DNA from: Fasciola hepatica
Taxonomy: Eukaryota > Platyhelminthes > Trematoda > Plagiorchiida > Fasciolidae
DNA: 64,000 bases
Direction of reading: 5' to 3'
NCBI GenBank assembly: GCA_948099385.1
Contig: CANUEZ040000020.1
Location: 4,000,501-4,064,500, forward strand
Shown: in pieces, positions 60,031 to 64,000 of the stretch
Layout: each line of letters begins with the position of its first letter
Numbering within the stretch: position 1 is the first letter of the stretch
The notes under the pieces: model-generated
Database searches by the model: none
What the model was told of the DNA's origin: nothing
The model's input: the letters and a program-made list of their open reading frames with translations, nothing else
Made by a program: the position numbers and the translations under genes

Positions 60031-62308
60031 TAGATTAGTTCGTTTCCAGCCCATCGCATGTGGGTTATGGTCTTCCCAAATGGCTTTTTTCTCAGAACAC
60101 ACTCGTTTTTTATGGATTTTCAAATTTCATCGCTTATATAACAATTTCAAGCATGCCCATAATGCAGTGCAATGAACACTTCTGCACATAACCAGAATTA
60201 GGATAATGACAACCTCAAAAGTTACCGGTTAGATGTAATGTGTTCCACAATAGTTGCAAGATCTGTGCAAAAGAGGTTCATCATCTCTTGGTAGCAGAAT
60301 AAGAATCGAGAAAAACTAAGGGCGCTGAACTGGTAATAAAGGTGACGAGTACTCGCCTAATTTGTCTAATTGTTGACATAGATTCTTATATCTTTTTAGA
60401 AGGATCAACTCATCATTTGTTCTAGAAACAAAGTACTGTTTGCAGTTTATTCGACCTATGCATTGGTTCCTAAAAAACCAGATGACCCAAAGTTCTCTGC
60501 ACCTCGTATTTAACTTACAAGATTACATCAGCTGACTAACCGCTATCTGTAGCCTGTTCAAGAATGATACTGGAATGATGTAGGATTGCTCAGTCCCTTG
60601 ATTTGGTATGAACACCATTTCTCAGTATGTCAGCACTACTTTGTCTCCCGTTAACGCAAAATATTTTAAAACATTGCAAAATTATTTAAATAATCTCCTT
60701 TCATCAAATGCAGAGAGGACATGCATAGAGCTCAGGCTCGTTTTCGGCAACATCATCCTTGTGGTTAGCACAATTACGTCTATAGAGCAGACAAGCACAG
60801 TTCACGATTAAGAAATACTACGGGAGCTGCGTTGTCTTTATACTGACTTCATTCTTGTAAACAGGGGTCAATTTTTCGACCACTTGGTCGTTACGGTCAA
60901 AAGATAACGAGTTTCACTGCCTCTACTAGCTGCATAATGGGTTTCTAAATCGTGATTTACCGTATAACCCAGACCTGTCCGCCACTGTAATCGGCCTACA
61001 TTTACCTAGTCAGCTAACACGGAGTACATCCATTTTAGGAAAAGCTACCTTCGTTTGATCGAACATGAATAAAAAACCGAGGCTACTTTAACAGAAGGCA
61101 AAATTCTCGCCTTCGCATAACAGGCTTTACGTCACCTTGAAACCACAGTTTCAAAACATTTCAAGTTTATCCTCTAGTACCACCCATTTTGGTCGTTTTT
61201 ATATGACATGAGTTTTGTCAACTTCGCGCTATGTATGCCAGGAAGCAATGCATACAGGATGAGAATGATTGCAATATTTTTTTCAAACGAATTCGTCAGT
61301 ACCTTGGTACCATATTGTTGAACATTGTTTTCATGTGACGTGCCATTTTCAATAAAATATCTGAACGAACATCTGGACAACCGTTGTTTCCCGTGGTCAA
61401 TGTAGCATTGTTTACTGATTGCGTGCACCAATTTGGATTTGTCGTGCACCCGGGCGGAACACAAGAATACCACAAAATTCCGGCGAGTTTTTGCCTGGGT
61501 CTTTTTTATTGAAACTATTGTTCGAATTCCCAACTCTACAACAGCAACTGTTCATAAATTGAAACTTTTAATGATTGCCAAATAATTCATCAGGTTATTT
61601 TAAAAGAAACTGTTTTCAAGGTTACTATCGTAAATAGTTGGCATCAGCATTGATGCATTCGCATCATGAAAAAACTGAAATTATCGGGGACGAAATGATC
61701 CTCAGACTAAGATATATATATATATAATGTAGCTGCAACCGTCAGTTAATCAATGCTCCATTTTATCATTCCGAATCTGATGTGAAGAACATTCCCAGGA
61801 CTTTGAGGGCAACCTGCTGTACACCCCAAGACTGTTACTGAACGGTACAAAACGACAGTCGCTTAGTAACCATCATATTATTCATCCACAATATTTTCCC
61901 AATAAGAATCAGTAGCAACTGGCGTTTATATTTCTATGGTCATTTTGATGGTCTGGGTTCTGAATACCTCATTGCCATGTAACTGAATATAATCGCTTCA
62001 GGTCCCTTTCGAAAGCGTCGTCAACCAAAAAGCAGACTTGCTTCCTAAGTTGATTATATGTTACGGTGTTCATGGTGTGAACTTCAGTCAGACACTGTTT
62101 AACTATCTTTAAGCAACTGACGTGACAACTTCACTGACCCGCTTTATTTTCCGTTTGAAACTATTTATCCAAAGATGAGGTTCTGCATTATCAATGTTTG
62201 CTGGTTAACCGTTCAGCTTAAACGAAAGAGATGAGAGTGAAGTATCCGACGGAAACACTTCACAAAAGTTACACGAGCAGAACACCATTTAAAGGAATTC
62301 TCACTTAC

Positions 62309-62485
62309 GGTCAGAATAGCTATTCCATATGTCTTCGACATGTCTCCAATATATGATTCAGAGAAGTTAACCGAACACAACTGGCTCAAATCATTGCAAA
62401 TGCCCGTCTGACAGTGAGAACAAGAGCGTACAAAACAAGTTCCGTTTGGGTAACTCTTTCCGTAACTTCTCAGTATCACACGTGA
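62309..62485 (-). CDS. orphan exon candidate, Cys-rich secreted-type peptide
   Basis: Minus-strand block of exactly 59 codons, phase 0 at both ends, between GTTTTAG and the strong donor CTGACC|GTAAGT. It is rich in Cys (six in 21 residues: G-T-C-F-V-R-S-C-S-H-C-Q-T-G-I-C) with two N-glycosylation sequons (N-G-T, N-F-S), as in extracellular domains. I do not recognise a family, and no partner exon joins in phase. Confidence 0.3.
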
Positions 62486-62736
62486 CTAAAACTGTTTTAT
62501 CGAGTTAAAATATAAGATTATATGCGTAACAACAAGTTGCAATAAAAGATCATTTTTCATTTAAATCTCATTTCTACTGAATGCATTGGGGAGTACTCTG
62601 GAATCACTATTGAGCTGATGCAATCAAAATGTTTCAAATATTTATTCTCTTCATATTTTTACTCATTTATTTTTTACACTTGACCGAATATCAGCCTCAC
62701 ATACATCACGATTCTCCTAACAGACTCAGGTCGATT

Positions 62737-63340
62737 TGTTCCTCCAGTAACCGAACTGCGCGAAATGAAATAAGAATACACACGAATCGGAAACTGATTT
62801 TATCGGGTTGTTTATACACCAGATTCGTCTGTTTTATAGGCAGAAAATATACATAGCAAAAAAGTTAGTCAAGTAGCAGTCAAGTCGCAAGCACTCTTGT
62901 AACGAAGAAAGCAAGACGGGTGACGAATACCTGTACCTGAGCAGTTAGACAAGTCAAGTCGATAACACATGCACAACCGTTTATGTGGTCCTTTTTCAGA
63001 CCGCGCTGTAGCAGCATCGATCCTTCGGCTGCCTCAGTATTTCGGCTTCATTCTGGCCATGCATCTGTGGCGATTAGTTTGGTTCTTTTGTGCACTATTT
63101 CCGTTCGGTTGGTCCGTTTGTTCCGGTTGATGGCTTTATCAGCAGCCCCTAACACGGGCTACGTTCCTGGTTGCCTGAGATCTCGCTGGGTTCCATCCAC
63201 TAGTCCTTATGCCTATTTTTGTCTGCTACGGGATACTTCCGACGTATTGAGCTTTTCTTCTTTGGTCTATGGCTCTTGATTGATTGGCTTGACCGGTTTG
63301 ATACTCGTATCGTTCTGTTACGGCAGTATTCCCCGCTACA
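62737..63340 (-). repeat. possible solo LTR, ~604 bp
   Basis: On the minus strand the segment opens TGTAGCGGGGAATACTG and closes GGAGGAACA, the TG...CA pattern of LTRs. A TATA-like CCTATAAAAC lies near 62830. It is more GC-rich than its surroundings. I found no matching target duplication (flanks ATATG and CGATT) and no internal coding region next to it. Confidence 0.3.
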
Positions 63341-64000
63341 ATATGAGTAGCTCTTACGTGTGCTACATACGGTTAGATGATACAGAATCAGATCGATTAC
63401 TAGACCGTTAAAATTAATACTTGAATAGCACAAACGAAATTTGCAATGGAATCAATCAAACACACGATGACATTGATTGTGTGAGAATGCACGTTGTGTC
63501 ATTGATCACACAATAAAGTCCGAACAGGAGTCAAAGTGCTGCTTTTGTGTTTTGGCATGAAAACACCACGGCCCCTCTAAGTCTTCCGATTTAGAGAATG
63601 ACTTGATAATGTTTTCAGTAAATTCACCTTAAAGCACGTACGTGTTAGTATTTTTTGACGAACGCCAGAATTCTATATTGCGATCCTGAGTAAAATATGT
63701 ATTAAATATTCGTATTCATCGAAAAACCGTCCTGGTTGTCGTGAAGTAAAGCCCTTCGCCTAGCTGATACATCGAAAACAACGCGATATTTGCAAGGTTT
63801 CTGTCAGTTACGCCAAACATCCCCTGCCAGGCTAGTTTCATACTCATCATCATTTAAACCTCCTTATTTTGTCATAAACTGCTGAAAGATGAGCAATGTG
63901 TGGACATCCAGTCGGAGTTGATAGCAATTATGAAATTGTTTTCTGGCTTATGACAAACTGTCTACCAGAATTACTAAATACAACTGCGAGCGTGAAGTGA
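63341..64000. other. non-coding DNA, nothing recognised
   Basis: No coding block, RNA gene or repeat could be identified in the last 660 bases. Confidence 0.5.

Larger units (their letters stand above)
48777..62308. other. long region without a recognised gene
   Basis: About 13.5 kb with no family-level coding match. Noted separately are a perfect 12-bp inverted repeat at 52465, a T/G-rich tract at 54269, a SINE-body relic at 56970 and a Penelope-associated motif near 59.9 kb. The longest frames (51277-51603 +, 53610-53912 +, 59498-59746 -) lack recognisable domains. Confidence 0.5.

Noticed and set aside
61174..61533. A 119-codon minus-strand frame with a hydrophobic segment, considered as the receptor's missing signal-peptide exon
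   Set aside because: No Met precedes the hydrophobic part closely, no suitable phase-1 donor follows it, and another frame in the same DNA looks just as protein-like.

Overview
The window looks like a piece of a flatworm genome, most likely a digenean trematode. It has AT-leaning non-coding DNA, genes cut into short exons across introns of up to about 10 kb, two candidate introns under 70 bp, long (AT)n tracts, and decayed RTE-type non-LTR, Penelope-like, Gypsy (Mag-like) and Tc1/mariner elements plus tRNA-derived short repeats. Several of these resemble families common in trematodes. Species cannot be fixed from sequence alone.

Layout. (1) 935-1176 (+) is probably the last exon of a gene entering from the left, with weak similarity to the ataxin-10 C-terminal domain. 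(2) 2883-12869 (+) is a five-exon gene of about 478 codons whose splice phases all agree. Its start looks like a mitochondrial presequence and its middle carries mTERF-like helical repeats. Its third intron holds a broken RTE-type retrotransposon of nearly full length. (3) 15009-34877 (-) is a nicotinic acetylcholine receptor subunit gene, convergent with gene 2. Six exons can be joined in phase: N-terminus, a 110-bp exon with the W-x-P-D segment, the Cys-loop exon, M1-M2, M3, and the large cytoplasmic loop plus M4. An in-frame TAA after loop C disappears if a 63-bp intron is removed. The signal-peptide exon was not found. Its introns hold a palindromic MITE-like element, a Tc1/mariner pseudogene, a Penelope-like element with a GIY-YIG domain, RTE fragments and a Gypsy element. 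(4) About 35-64 kb has no convincing multi-exon gene. It holds a second Penelope fragment, short tRNA-like repeats, simple repeats, a possible solo LTR and a few weak minus-strand exon candidates.

The most unusual items are a dispersed short repeat (best copies near 36.5 and 39.7 kb) carrying a hammerhead-ribozyme-like core, the stop-containing 63-bp intron of the receptor gene, a Gypsy polymerase whose catalytic Asp-Asp pair has become Gly-Gly, and a four-copy tRNA-like repeat family. No operon, CRISPR array, rRNA or intact tRNA gene was seen.
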